A DNA stretch of 64,000 nt from Gordonia hirsuta DSM 44140 = NBRC 16056 (GTDB taxonomy: Bacteria; Actinomycetota; Actinomycetes; Mycobacteriales; Mycobacteriaceae). Location of the stretch: assembly GCF_000333015.1 (NCBI RefSeq), contig NZ_BANT01000008.1, forward strand, positions 1 through 64,000, read 5' to 3'. Made by a program: the position numbers and the translations under genes. Below, one piece after another: positions 8,855 to 15,966 of the stretch. Each line of letters starts with the position of its first letter. The stretch's first letter is position 1. The notes under the pieces were generated by a model, which worked only from the letters and a program-made list of their open reading frames with translations, had not been told where the DNA came from and ran no database searches.

Positions 8855-9178
8855 TCACTCCTGAGTGGGAACGATCATTCCGGACTCGGCCAGCGCGGTC
8901 AGTGCCTGCACGTACAGCGGGCGTTGATCGTCGGCGATCCCGGCGGCGATCAGGGCCGCCTCGGCGCTGGGCTGGCCGGCCAGCGATTGCACCAGATCGA
9001 CGACGACGAGGTTTTTGAGGAACGAGAGCTTGCGCGTTCCGAAGTGGTACAGCAGTGCCCCGAACGGCTCGGGCCGCAGTGCGACCGACGGGTTGAGCCG
9101 CCAGGGCAGATCCAGGGAGAACGGGGTGCTTCCGGCGACCGCGAGGTCGCCGGAAGCACTGGTCGACGCGGTGGTCAT
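8855..9178 (-). CDS. mftB: MftB, RiPP recognition element / peptide chaperone
   Basis: A 107-aa protein beginning [16 protein letters not shown], with the conserved core PWRLNPSVALRPEPFGALLY, FLKNLVVVDLVQSL and a C-terminus LAESGMIVPTQE. MftB is the PqqD-like RRE that binds the MftA leader and delivers it to MftC. ATG at 9178 shares one base with the mftA stop (TGATG), so the two are coupled. A longer open frame upstream only reads through mftA out of frame and was not used. Confidence 0.94.
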   Translation of the reverse strand: MTTASTSASGDLAVAGSTPFSLDLPWRLNPSVALRPEPFGALLYHFGTRKLSFLKNLVVVDLVQSLAGQPSAEAALIAAGIADDQRPLYVQALTALAESGMIVPTQE

Positions 9179-9261
9179 CAGTAGACGCCGCACATCCCGT
9201 CGATGGAGACTTCCTCCACCAGCGACTCGGTGACGAGGTCCTGAGTATCCTGATCGGCCAT
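9178..9261 (-). CDS. mftA: MftA, mycofactocin precursor peptide (27 aa)
   Basis: A 27-codon gene too short for routine gene callers. The peptide starts [15 protein letters not shown] and ends [12 protein letters not shown]. The IDGMCGVY terminus is the diagnostic core of MftA; its last two residues, Val and Tyr, are what MftC crosslinks and what becomes the redox centre. A strong RBS (AAGGAGG) lies 9 nt upstream. A sigma-70-like promoter is visible at 9304-9331. It is divergent from mftR. Confidence 0.97.
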   Translation of the reverse strand: MADQDTQDLVTESLVEEVSIDGMCGVY

Positions 9262-9287
9262 GTGAACCAACCTCCTTCGAGCTTGTC

Positions 9288-9331
9288 GTGTGGTTCAGGA
9301 CACACTGTAATGACACTCGGTGCAATATCAA
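9288..9331 (-). promoter_or_regulatory. mftA promoter with overlapping candidate MftR operator
   Basis: Reading leftward, -35 TTGATA (9331-9326), a 16-nt spacer and -10 TACAGT (9309-9304). Just downstream is an inverted repeat, GTGTG (9288-9292) N8 CACAC (9301-9305), between the predicted start site and the mftA RBS. This is a plausible MftR binding site. The operator assignment is inference. Confidence 0.55.
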
Positions 9332-9334
9332 AGG

Positions 9335-9348
9335 GAATTCGAGAATTC
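9335..9348. promoter_or_regulatory. Paired GAATTC palindromes before mftR
   Basis: GAATTC-GA-GAATTC lies directly upstream of the mftR ribosome binding site (GGGGGAGA). It is a 14-nt near-perfect palindrome and may be a second regulatory half of the mftA/mftR divergent promoter. Confidence 0.3.
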
Positions 9349-9359
9349 AGGGGGAGACG

Positions 9360-9977
9360 ATGACGCGAGCCGGACGCCCGCAATCCACCACGCGCGGGGA
9401 ATTGAGCACACTGGCGATCGACCTGTTCACCGAACGCGGTTTCGACGAGACCAGCGTGGACGACGTCGCCGCCGCCGCGGGCATCTCCCGGCGCACACTG
9501 TTCCGCTACTACCCGTCCAAGTACTCGATCCCGTGGGGCGACTTCGAGCCGCACCTGGAGAAGATGCGCCGCCGGCTGGCGTCCACACCTCCGGACAGCG
9601 GGCTCGGCGACGGGCTGCGCGAGGCGCTCGTGGCCTTCAACCGGGTGCCCGAGGTGGAACTGGAGCATCACCGCCGGCGCATGCACCTGCTACTGAAAGT
9701 CCCTGCGCTGCACGCCCATTCGATGCTCATGTACAGCGAGTGGCGCCAGATCATCGCCGAACACATCGCCGCTCACCTGCAGGTGGACCCGCACTCGCAT
9801 GTGCCGCAATCGGTGGCCTGGCAGTTCCTGGGCGCCTCACTGGCCGCCTACGAGCAGTGGCTCGACCACCCCGAGACCGACCTGGACGAATTGCTCGATC
9901 AGGGCTATTCGCTTGTGGTCGAGGGATTGCTACCCTATGTAGAACACGTTCTAGTTTCCCGGAGGGTCCATCGATGA
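9360..9977 (+). CDS. mftR: MftR, TetR-family regulator of the mycofactocin locus
   Basis: A 205-aa TetR regulator. ATG at 9360 follows GGGGGAG. The HTH is at about residues 28-50 (TSVDDVAAAAGISRRTLFRYYPSK), matching MftR-type TetRs that sense long-chain acyl-CoA and repress mftA. It is divergent from mftA across a 98-bp gap holding the mftA promoter. Unusually, its 3' end carries a perfect KstR motif (9940-9953), and its stop overlaps the kshB start (ATGA). Read-through from mftR would therefore also transcribe kshB. Confidence 0.93.
   Translation: MTRAGRPQSTTRGELSTLAIDLFTERGFDETSVDDVAAAAGISRRTLFRYYPSKYSIPWGDFEPHLEKMRRRLASTPPDSGLGDGLREALVAFNRVPEVELEHHRRRMHLLLKVPALHAHSMLMYSEWRQIIAEHIAAHLQVDPHSHVPQSVAWQFLGASLAAYEQWLDHPETDLDELLDQGYSLVVEGLLPYVEHVLVSRRVHR
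9940..9953. promoter_or_regulatory. KstR operator inside the 3' end of mftR, upstream of kshB
   Basis: TAGAACACGTTCTA is a fully palindromic match to the KstR motif TNNAACNNGTTNNA. It ends 20 nt before the kshB ATG. kshB belongs to the KstR regulon in mycobacteria, which supports the assignment. The site doubles as mftR coding sequence. Confidence 0.85.
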
Positions 9978-11032
9978 CGGAACTGACCCCGCATTCGACG
10001 CGCAGCACCATCCTCACGGTCGCCGAGGTGATCGACGAGACCGCCGATGCGCGCAGCATCGTCTTCGACGTCCCCGCCGACGGCGGCGACAAATTCGTCG
10101 ACTATCTGCCCGGACAGTTCCTGACGCTGCGCATCCCCAGCGAGCAGACCGGCTCGGTGGCCCGCTGCTACTCGTTGTCGTCGGCACCGGGCCGGGCCGA
10201 ACTGCCCCGGGTCACCGTCAAGCGCACACCGCAGGGGTACGGCTCCAACTGGGTGTGCGACAACCTGGTCGCCGGCGCGCAGATCGAGGTGCTGCCCCCG
10301 TCGGGGGTGTTCACCCCGGCCAATATCCATGCCCCGCTGCTGCTGATCGCCGCCGGTTCGGGGGTGACCCCGGTGATGTCGATCCTGAAGAAGGCGCTGG
10401 CCGACGGCACCGGGCCGATCACCTTCTTCTACGCCAACCGCAGCGAGAACGACGTCATCTTCGCCGCGGATCTGCGCGCCCTGCAGCAGAAGCACCCCGG
10501 CCGACTGACGCTGGTGCACTGGCTCGAGACCCTGCAGGGGCTGCCGACGGCCAAGGCGCTGGCCACCGTGTTCAAGCCGATGGCCGGAACGCACAGCGCC
10601 TACCTGTGCGGGCCGGGCCCGTTCATGGAGGCGGTCCACCAGGGGCTGGCCAAGGCCAAGTTCGACCACCGCGAGGTCCACACCGAGGTCTACAACTCGC
10701 TGACCGGCGATCCGTTCGTCGACGTGGAGCACGAGGCCGTCTCCGAGGAGGAGGCCGCCACCGCCGCGGAGGTGGAGGTGGAGCTGGACGGGCAGACCCA
10801 CGTGCTGCTGTGGCCCCGCTCGCGCGATCTGGTCGACGTCATGCTCGCCGCCGGTCTGGATGCGCCGTACTCGTGCCGGGAGGGTGATTGCGGCAGCTGC
10901 GCCTGCACCCTGACCGAGGGCACCGTGGAGATGGCCAACACCGGCGCCCTCGACGAGGACGATATCGCCGACGGCTACATCCTCGGCTGCCAGGCCAAAC
11001 CGACCAGCGACACCCTGAAAGTGGAGTTCTGA
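9974..11032 (+). CDS. kshB: KshB, reductase of 3-ketosteroid 9-alpha-hydroxylase
   Basis: A 352-aa FAD/[2Fe-2S] electron-transfer protein. An FAD domain (PGQFLTLRIPSEQTGSVARC, CYSLSSAPG) and an NAD domain (LLIAAGSGVTPVMSILK, YLCGPGPFM) come first. The C-terminal plant-type ferredoxin has CREGDCGSCACTL plus a distal GCQ cysteine. It supplies electrons to the Rieske oxygenase KshA, which hydroxylates C9 of the steroid nucleus and opens ring B. Resemblance to mycobacterial KshB is strong along the whole length. ATG at 9974 overlaps mftR by 4 nt, with GGAGGG upstream and a KstR operator just before. No kshA is in the window. Confidence 0.92.
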   Translation: MTELTPHSTRSTILTVAEVIDETADARSIVFDVPADGGDKFVDYLPGQFLTLRIPSEQTGSVARCYSLSSAPGRAELPRVTVKRTPQGYGSNWVCDNLVAGAQIEVLPPSGVFTPANIHAPLLLIAAGSGVTPVMSILKKALADGTGPITFFYANRSENDVIFAADLRALQQKHPGRLTLVHWLETLQGLPTAKALATVFKPMAGTHSAYLCGPGPFMEAVHQGLAKAKFDHREVHTEVYNSLTGDPFVDVEHEAVSEEEAATAAEVEVELDGQTHVLLWPRSRDLVDVMLAAGLDAPYSCREGDCGSCACTLTEGTVEMANTGALDEDDIADGYILGCQAKPTSDTLKVEF

Positions 11033-11034
11033 CG

Positions 11035-12246
11035 TTGACCACACCGGACTCTCGCGATGCGGTCGTGATCGTCGGCGGCGGCCTGGGCGCCAGCCGGCTC
11101 GCCGAGAAGCTGCGCGGCAACGGTTTCCCAGCTCCGATCATCATCGTCTCGGCCGAGGACCATCCGCCATACGATCGCCCGCCGCTGTCCAAGACGGTAC
11201 TCACCGACGACGAGGCCGACCGCACCGAACTCAAACCGGCCGAGTTCTACGCGTCAGAGGGCATCGAGCTGCGGCTGAGTAGCCGGGTCACCGCCGTCGA
11301 ACCGTCGCACCAGCGCATCGTCGTCGAACACGACGGCACCGAATCGACGCTCGATTACGGCACCCTGGTGCTGGCGACCGGACTGGTCCCGCGCCCGTTC
11401 CCCGGCGACGGCCCCGGTCTGGCGCAGCTGCTCAGGACGTACGACGATGCCCTCGCGCTGCGCCGGCTCCTGCCCGGGGCCCGCACCGCGGTGGTGATCG
11501 GCGCCGGATTCATCGGCTGCGAGGTCGCCGCGAGTCTGGCCCGCCGCGGTCTGCAGGTCACCGTCGTCGAACCGGGTCCGGCTCCGCTGGCGGCAGCCCT
11601 GGGCGGCACGATCGGCCGTTTCGTCGGTCGGCTGCACACCGAGGCCGGTGTCGACATCCGCACCTGCACCTCCGTCACCGCGATCCGCACCACCGACACA
11701 GACCAGTCACGCATCGTCGAACTCGGCGACGGCACCGAGCTGGCCGCCGATCTGGTGATCGCCGGTATCGGCGGCTATCCGGCGCTGGACTATCTGGACG
11801 GCTCGGGCATCGCCCTGGCCGATCCGCTCACCGGCGGCGGGATCGCGTGCGATGACGCCGGGCGCACCAGCGCGCCGGATGTCTACGCGATCGGCGATGC
11901 CGCGAACTGGGCCGGCCCGGACGGGGAACGGCGCCGCGTGGAGCACTGGAACCACACCGTCGATCAGGCGGTGATCGTGGCCGCTGAGATCACCGGGCAG
12001 CCGGCCCCGCCGCCGACGGTGCCGTACTTCTGGAGCGACCAGTACGACCTCAAGGTGCAGCTGCTGGGTTCACCGCTGCCCACCGACCAGGTGCATGTGG
12101 TCGACGACGACGGCCGCAGATTCCTGGCCTACTACAGCCGCGACGGGGTGCTCACCGGGGTGGTCGGCGCCGGCCGCATCGGCAAGCTGATGAAGACCCG
12201 GCCGCATCTGCTGACGAAGACCCCTGTGGTGCAACTGCTCTCGTGA
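11035..12246 (+). CDS. Ferredoxin/rubredoxin-type FAD reductase
   Basis: A 403-aa pyridine-nucleotide-disulfide-family reductase. FAD site VIVGGGLGASRLAEKL, PYDRPPLSKTVL (the conserved loop of ferredoxin reductases), NAD site VVIGAGFIGCEVAASLARRG, second FAD site DVYAIGDAANW and the C-terminal YFWSDQYDLKVQLLG. The start is most likely TTG at 11035, two nt after the kshB stop, with GGAG within the kshB end; no ATG or GTG fits better. It probably feeds electrons to a ferredoxin serving a P450 or oxygenase. M. tuberculosis has a similar reductase, Rv0688, near its mft locus. Confidence 0.85.
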   Translation: MTTPDSRDAVVIVGGGLGASRLAEKLRGNGFPAPIIIVSAEDHPPYDRPPLSKTVLTDDEADRTELKPAEFYASEGIELRLSSRVTAVEPSHQRIVVEHDGTESTLDYGTLVLATGLVPRPFPGDGPGLAQLLRTYDDALALRRLLPGARTAVVIGAGFIGCEVAASLARRGLQVTVVEPGPAPLAAALGGTIGRFVGRLHTEAGVDIRTCTSVTAIRTTDTDQSRIVELGDGTELAADLVIAGIGGYPALDYLDGSGIALADPLTGGGIACDDAGRTSAPDVYAIGDAANWAGPDGERRRVEHWNHTVDQAVIVAAEITGQPAPPPTVPYFWSDQYDLKVQLLGSPLPTDQVHVVDDDGRRFLAYYSRDGVLTGVVGAGRIGKLMKTRPHLLTKTPVVQLLS

Positions 12247-12347
12247 CGCGGCCCCACACCCCGCCGCCGCGGTGAGCGGGCAGAGGTTCGCAGCTGACGT
12301 GCCCGCGAGTTCGCTGTCTTCCGCCGGAAAACTGGCACACTCAAGGT

Positions 12348-12665
12348 ATGGCTGACATCGAAATCCACATCGACGGTTCCCTCGCCCGTGCCGCCCGGCA
12401 TCTGATCAAGGTGTCGGCGCGCACCATCGGCGCCCGCGCGGGCATCGACCCCCTCGAGCTGAAGCAGTACGAGAAGGGCGCCAACGTCCTGGACGAGCGC
12501 TCCATCCATGCGCTGGCCGAGTCGCTGGCCCACTACGGCGCGGTCTTCATCCCCGAGGATTCGGTCGGCGGCGTCGGCGTCCGCCGCAAGTTCACCCGCA
12601 CCGGGGTGAAGATGATCGAGAACTGGGAGAGCGAAGGCGGCCCGGTCGCCGACGACGACATCTGA
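12348..12665 (+). CDS. Small XRE/HTH-type protein
   Basis: A 105-aa protein, MADIEIHIDGSLARAARHLI onward. A helix-turn-helix of the Cro/CI type spans about residues 17-50 (IKVSARTIGARAGIDPLELK), followed by SIHALAESLAHYGAVFIPED. This resembles small one-domain regulators whose C-terminus (residues 65-105) is acidic and probably disordered. AAGGT precedes the ATG closely. Its target is unknown; neighbours give no hint. It could also be an orphan antitoxin, but no toxin gene is adjacent. Confidence 0.7.
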   Translation: MADIEIHIDGSLARAARHLIKVSARTIGARAGIDPLELKQYEKGANVLDERSIHALAESLAHYGAVFIPEDSVGGVGVRRKFTRTGVKMIENWESEGGPVADDDI

Positions 12666-12698
12666 GCCGCCCCACCGTCGCTCCGCGCTCGGCAGCCG

Positions 12699-13088
12699 CT
12701 ATCGCTCAGCGGGGGCCGGGCGCGGCGTCTTTCGCCAGACGATCAGTGCGGCCACGATGAGCGGGATCTGCAGGGGCAGTCGGGCCCAGGCGATGGTCTT
12801 GAGCAACGGACTCTTGTCCACCCACAGCCGGATCATGTTGATGTTGGCCGGAAACACCGCCACGAACAACGCCGCCGCGGCGGCCGCGGCCCCGCGCCGG
12901 GTCCGCCGCGGCAGAAGCGCTGCCCCGATGCCGATCTCGGCGACGCCGGAGGCGTAGGTCAACTGCCGGGGGTCGCCGGGGATCTCCTTCGGGATGATCT
13001 CGTCGAACGGCTTCGGTGCCACGAAGTGCAGCACCCCCATGGCCATCAGCAGTCCGGACAGGGCTTTGGCGATGCGCTCGACAACCAT
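12699..13088 (-). CDS. DoxX-family integral membrane protein
   Basis: A 129-aa protein with four hydrophobic segments: IAKALSGLLMAMGVLHF, a segment around YASGVAEIGIGAALL, AAAAAALFVAVFPANINM, and LPLQIPLIVAALIVW. The PANINM motif after helix 3 is typical of DoxX/DUF417-like proteins. DoxX proteins are inner-membrane proteins linked to thiol or oxidative homeostasis in mycobacteria; the role of this copy is not known. The gene stands alone between the XRE gene (tail to tail) and the word array upstream. Confidence 0.75.
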   Translation of the reverse strand: MVVERIAKALSGLLMAMGVLHFVAPKPFDEIIPKEIPGDPRQLTYASGVAEIGIGAALLPRRTRRGAAAAAAALFVAVFPANINMIRLWVDKSPLLKTIAWARLPLQIPLIVAALIVWRKTPRPAPAER

Positions 13089-13202
13089 GTCCGCGATTCT
13101 AGTGCGCCGGCTCCCTCCTGCCCTGCCCTCTCATTGCCCCGTCTCTCATTACCCCGCCGCGTCCTCGGCCGGGGCAGACCTCGCCCGCGCTGCGTTCTGT
13201 CG

Positions 13203-13656
13203 CATCGTCGCCCGGCAGAGGTGCGAACGCGGCCCTTCAGCACCACGAACGTGCCTTTCAGTCCGTGACCGCGGCTCCTCAGCACACGATCGCGGCCTCC
13301 AGTCCGTGACCGCGGCGCCCACACCACAAACGCGGCACTCGCCCCATAAACGCGGCCTCCAGCACCCAAACGCGGCGGTCCTCGGGAGAACGCGGCCCCC
13401 GACCACACTCGCGGCCCCCGCGAAGGCCGCGTCCGCAGCCAGCGCCGCGCCTGCCCGACCAGCGCCGCGCCTACGCAACAAGCGCCGCGTCTGCGCAACG
13501 ACCGCGGAACCAACGCCGCGCCCACGCAACAAGCGCCGCGCCGCGGAACCAATGCCGCACCCAGAAAACCAGCGCCGCGACCACCGATCCGAGCTCGGCC
13601 AGGCGCCGCGACCACCGATCCGAGCTCGGCCAGGCGCTGCGAACTACCGCTGCGAA
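13203..13656. repeat. Intergenic array: about ten AACGCGGC words followed by about ten inverted GCGCCGCG words
   Basis: The left half (about 13224-13420) carries repeated words such as GAACGCGGCCC, GACCGCGGC, GATCGCGGCC and AAACGCGGC, spaced 15-25 nt by non-repeated linkers. The right half (about 13424-13650) carries the opposite orientation (AGCGCCGCGCC, AAGCGCCGCG, AACGCCGCG). Near the right end a 31-bp unit is perfectly duplicated head to tail (13572-13602 and 13603-13633), and a 13-bp unit, ACTACCGCTGCGA, is repeated. No coding signal was recognised between DoxX and the next operon (13089-13656). Confidence 0.85.
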
Positions 13657-14175
13657 CTACCGCTGCGCGACCGGTTCGAGCCGCGCCAGCAGCCACCGGT
13701 CACCGTCGCGCACCATCGTCGCCCAGCGCGCAAGCGCCAACCGCTCGGGTTCCCCGGTGTCGGCGGCCAGACCAACGGACTGGTCCACGAAGACCAGCAC
13801 CCGCGCCCGGTGCGCTGCGAGCTCGGAGACCCCGGCGTCGATGACCGTGCCGGTCATGGTGATCTTCGAGGCCGTCGCCCCGGGAAAGACCACATCGGGT
13901 CCGCGGCTCAGGTAGTCGGCGGCCAGAGCTCCGGCCAGCCGCTGGGCGACCGCTGCCCGGCCTGCCTGGTCGTCGCCGGGAGCGAAGGTCATCAGTTCCC
14001 CGACCGCTGCGGCGGCGGCCTGTTCCACCGTCACCCGGTCGGATTCGCTGCCGACGCCCGAATCGGCGCGCCACCACACCATCGCGGCCACGACCGCAGC
14101 CAGGATCGCCAGCACGGCCACCACGGCACAGCCGGTGAGCAGACGACGATCCGCCGGCACCATCGCGCGCCTCAT
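13657..14175 (-). CDS. Mce-associated membrane protein (fourth of four)
   Basis: A 172-aa protein. ATG at 14175 overlaps the upstream gene by 4 nt. A basic N-terminus and one transmembrane helix (LTGCAVVAVLAILAAVVAAMV, residues ~13-33) precede an extracytoplasmic domain. That domain has helices around VTVEQAAAAAVGELMTF and ends with a small beta barrel including DAGVSELAAHRARVLVFVDQ and TMVRDGDRWLLARLEPV. This is the layout of Mce-associated (Mam) proteins, thought to stabilise Mce lipid importers. No mce or yrbE genes are nearby. Confidence 0.75.
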   Translation of the reverse strand: MRRAMVPADRRLLTGCAVVAVLAILAAVVAAMVWWRADSGVGSESDRVTVEQAAAAAVGELMTFAPGDDQAGRAAVAQRLAGALAADYLSRGPDVVFPGATASKITMTGTVIDAGVSELAAHRARVLVFVDQSVGLAADTGEPERLALARWATMVRDGDRWLLARLEPVAQR

Positions 14176-14774
14176 CCGACACGCTCGGTCCGGTCCACCA
14201 GCCACCGCTGGTCCGGCCGGGTCATCAGCACGCGGACGGCGACCCGGTTCGTCCCCGGCCCTCCACCGACCAGTTCCGGGGCGCTGGCCTGGGCCACCAC
14301 CAGCACCGGCACTTCTTCCCCGGCACCGGGCTGCACGCCGGCCGAGATCACCCGCCCGGTACTCACCGCCCCCAGCTCGGCGATCGCCGCCCGCAGTTCG
14401 GGGCGGGCCCGGGTCAGGCGTTCACGCTGGTCGCCGGCGCTGACGGCGATCACCCGGTCCACATAGGCATCGGCGTCGTCCGGATCGGCCGACAGCATCA
14501 CCGAGATCGCCTCGATCGCGGCGACACGGGCCTGCGCCAGGCGATCGAGTTCGTCCTGGTCAGACGAGCGGCCGACCGCACCGACCACGGCGGCCAGCGC
14601 GAACAGCACCGCGACCACGGCGGCGGCCAGTGCCGCCAACCGGATCCCGGCACGACGACGTCGCGCCTGCCGCCGCAACCTCGGTGCAGCCTCGATCCGT
14701 GCCCGCCGTTCCCGCCGGACCGCATCGTCGTGGGCGGTGCGGGCCGCGGTCACGCGTTGACTCTCAGAACTCAC
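14172..14774 (-). CDS. Mce-associated membrane protein (third of four)
   Basis: A 200-aa protein from GTG 14774, chosen because GTGA overlaps the stop of the preceding gene; a longer frame to 14804 is open. It has a highly basic cytoplasmic segment (RRERRARIEAAPRLRRQARR), one helix (IRLAALAAAVVAVLFALAAV) and a periplasmic domain with VSTGRVISAGVQPGAGEEVP and MTRPDQRWLVDRTERVG. This repeats the plan of its neighbours. It is probably part of a heteromeric envelope complex; the exact role is unknown. Confidence 0.72.
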   Translation of the reverse strand: MSSESQRVTAARTAHDDAVRRERRARIEAAPRLRRQARRRRAGIRLAALAAAVVAVLFALAAVVGAVGRSSDQDELDRLAQARVAAIEAISVMLSADPDDADAYVDRVIAVSAGDQRERLTRARPELRAAIAELGAVSTGRVISAGVQPGAGEEVPVLVVAQASAPELVGGGPGTNRVAVRVLMTRPDQRWLVDRTERVG

Positions 14775-15346
14775 TGCAGCTCGTCCAATCCGCTCAGCAG
14801 CCACCGGTCGCCGGAGCGGACCAGATCCACGCTCACCGATTTGGTCTCGGTACGCTGCTGCCCGTCGCTGGTGGTCACCACCACCTCGGCCACCACCAGG
14901 GCGGTGCCCCAGTCGCGGTAGGCCTCGACCACCCCCACCGACAGCGGCTCCCAGCGCACAGCCCGCACCCCGGCCGGCGGCGCGTCGCTCAATCCGCTCG
15001 CGGCCGAGGCGGCCAGCTGCGGGGTCACATGTTCGCGGGCCCGCGCCCGATCGGACCGCCAGGTCTGTGCCTGCGCGGTGAACACCTCGGCGACGATCGC
15101 CCCGGCCTGGTCGGCCAGCTCGTCGGTGGTGTCAAGGCGTTCGGTCACCGGCGCACGCCACAGCGACACCAGCACGAAGGCCACGACCGCGCCCGCCAGC
15201 AGCACCGCGGCCCCGCCGCCCCAGACCGCGACTGCACGTGCCCGCAACGGCTGCTCCAGCCGCCGGGCCCACGAGCGCTCGGCCTTCCCGGCAGGTCCGG
15301 GATCCCCGGAAGTCTTGTCGGTGTTCACGACAGATTCGGCGTTCAC
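14771..15346 (-). CDS. Mce-associated membrane protein (second of four)
   Basis: A 191-aa protein from a GTG start at 15346 (GTGA overlap with the previous gene). N-terminal cytoplasmic tail of ~40 residues, a membrane helix (GGGAAVLLAGAVVAFVLVSL), then an outer domain containing AIVAEVFTAQAQTWRSDRAR, SVGVVEAYRDWGTALVVAEV and the C-terminal VRSGDRWLLSGLDEL. The GDRWLL ending is shared with the fourth gene, indicating paralogy. Confidence 0.74.
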   Translation of the reverse strand: MNAESVVNTDKTSGDPGPAGKAERSWARRLEQPLRARAVAVWGGGAAVLLAGAVVAFVLVSLWRAPVTERLDTTDELADQAGAIVAEVFTAQAQTWRSDRARAREHVTPQLAASAASGLSDAPPAGVRAVRWEPLSVGVVEAYRDWGTALVVAEVVVTTSDGQQRTETKSVSVDLVRSGDRWLLSGLDELQ

Positions 15347-15936
15347 GACAGAAAGGTCACCCCCGACAGTTTCAGCATCCCCTCGTCGGGTTCGACGACC
15401 ACGCGCAACCGCAGCGGCCTGCCCCCGGCCTCGCCAGACTCCCCCGCACCAGCGGCACCCGCCATCGACAGCGTCGCGGCCACCAGCACCATCGCGCGGT
15501 CACCGTCCCGGTAAGCCAGTGCCGCCCCGTCGACCGCCGCGCTGCCGCGGGTGCCCTGCAGCTCGATGTACCGCGTGTAGGCCTGCGCCGACTGGGCGAA
15601 GGTGTCGTGGAACTCACCGGTGGCCCCGGCCAGGATCTTGCGGGCCCGGCCCGGATCGTCGGCGTCGGCCGACAGCACCAGCTGCACCCGGCTCACCGCG
15701 GCGTCGACCAGCTGATCGTCGCTGTATTGCGGACCGCGCACGACCTGCCACCACGCCACCGCCGCACCGGCCACCGCCAGCACCGCCACCAGCACCAAGG
15801 TCAGGCGCAGCGCAGCCGGCAGTCGCCGCCGCAGCCCGGCTTCGAGTTCGGCCTCGGTCAGCTGATCGCGGGCCCGATCGCGGGCGGCGCGGGCCGCACG
15901 CCAGCGGCGCACGGCATCGTCGTTCCCGCTTTCCAC
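15343..15936 (-). CDS. Mce-associated membrane protein (first of four)
   Basis: A 197-aa protein, GTG start at 15936, first of the four-gene operon reading left. Cytoplasmic helix rich in Arg/Glu (RAARDRARDQLTEAELEAGL), a membrane helix (LTLVLVAVLAVAGAAVAWW) and an outer domain including SRVQLVLSADADDPGRARKI and AYRDGDRAMVLVAATLSMAG. All three junctions of this operon are 4-nt overlaps, implying tightly coupled, stoichiometric synthesis. The promoter must lie in the 30 nt up to the SDR stop, or transcription reads through from the P450 operon. Confidence 0.74.
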   Translation of the reverse strand: MESGNDDAVRRWRAARAARDRARDQLTEAELEAGLRRRLPAALRLTLVLVAVLAVAGAAVAWWQVVRGPQYSDDQLVDAAVSRVQLVLSADADDPGRARKILAGATGEFHDTFAQSAQAYTRYIELQGTRGSAAVDGAALAYRDGDRAMVLVAATLSMAGAAGAGESGEAGGRPLRLRVVVEPDEGMLKLSGVTFLS

Positions 15937-15966
15937 GCCTCGTAGGCTACCCAGCGGTCCGGTGCG

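Noticed and set aside
9179-9331. N-terminal extension of MftB beyond 9178
   Set aside because: It would read through mftA in another frame; TGATG coupling marks the true start.
13203-13656. Possible CRISPR array
   Set aside because: Repeats are short, degenerate words of 8-12 nt in both orientations with irregular spacing; no constant 24-37-nt repeat and no cas genes in the window.
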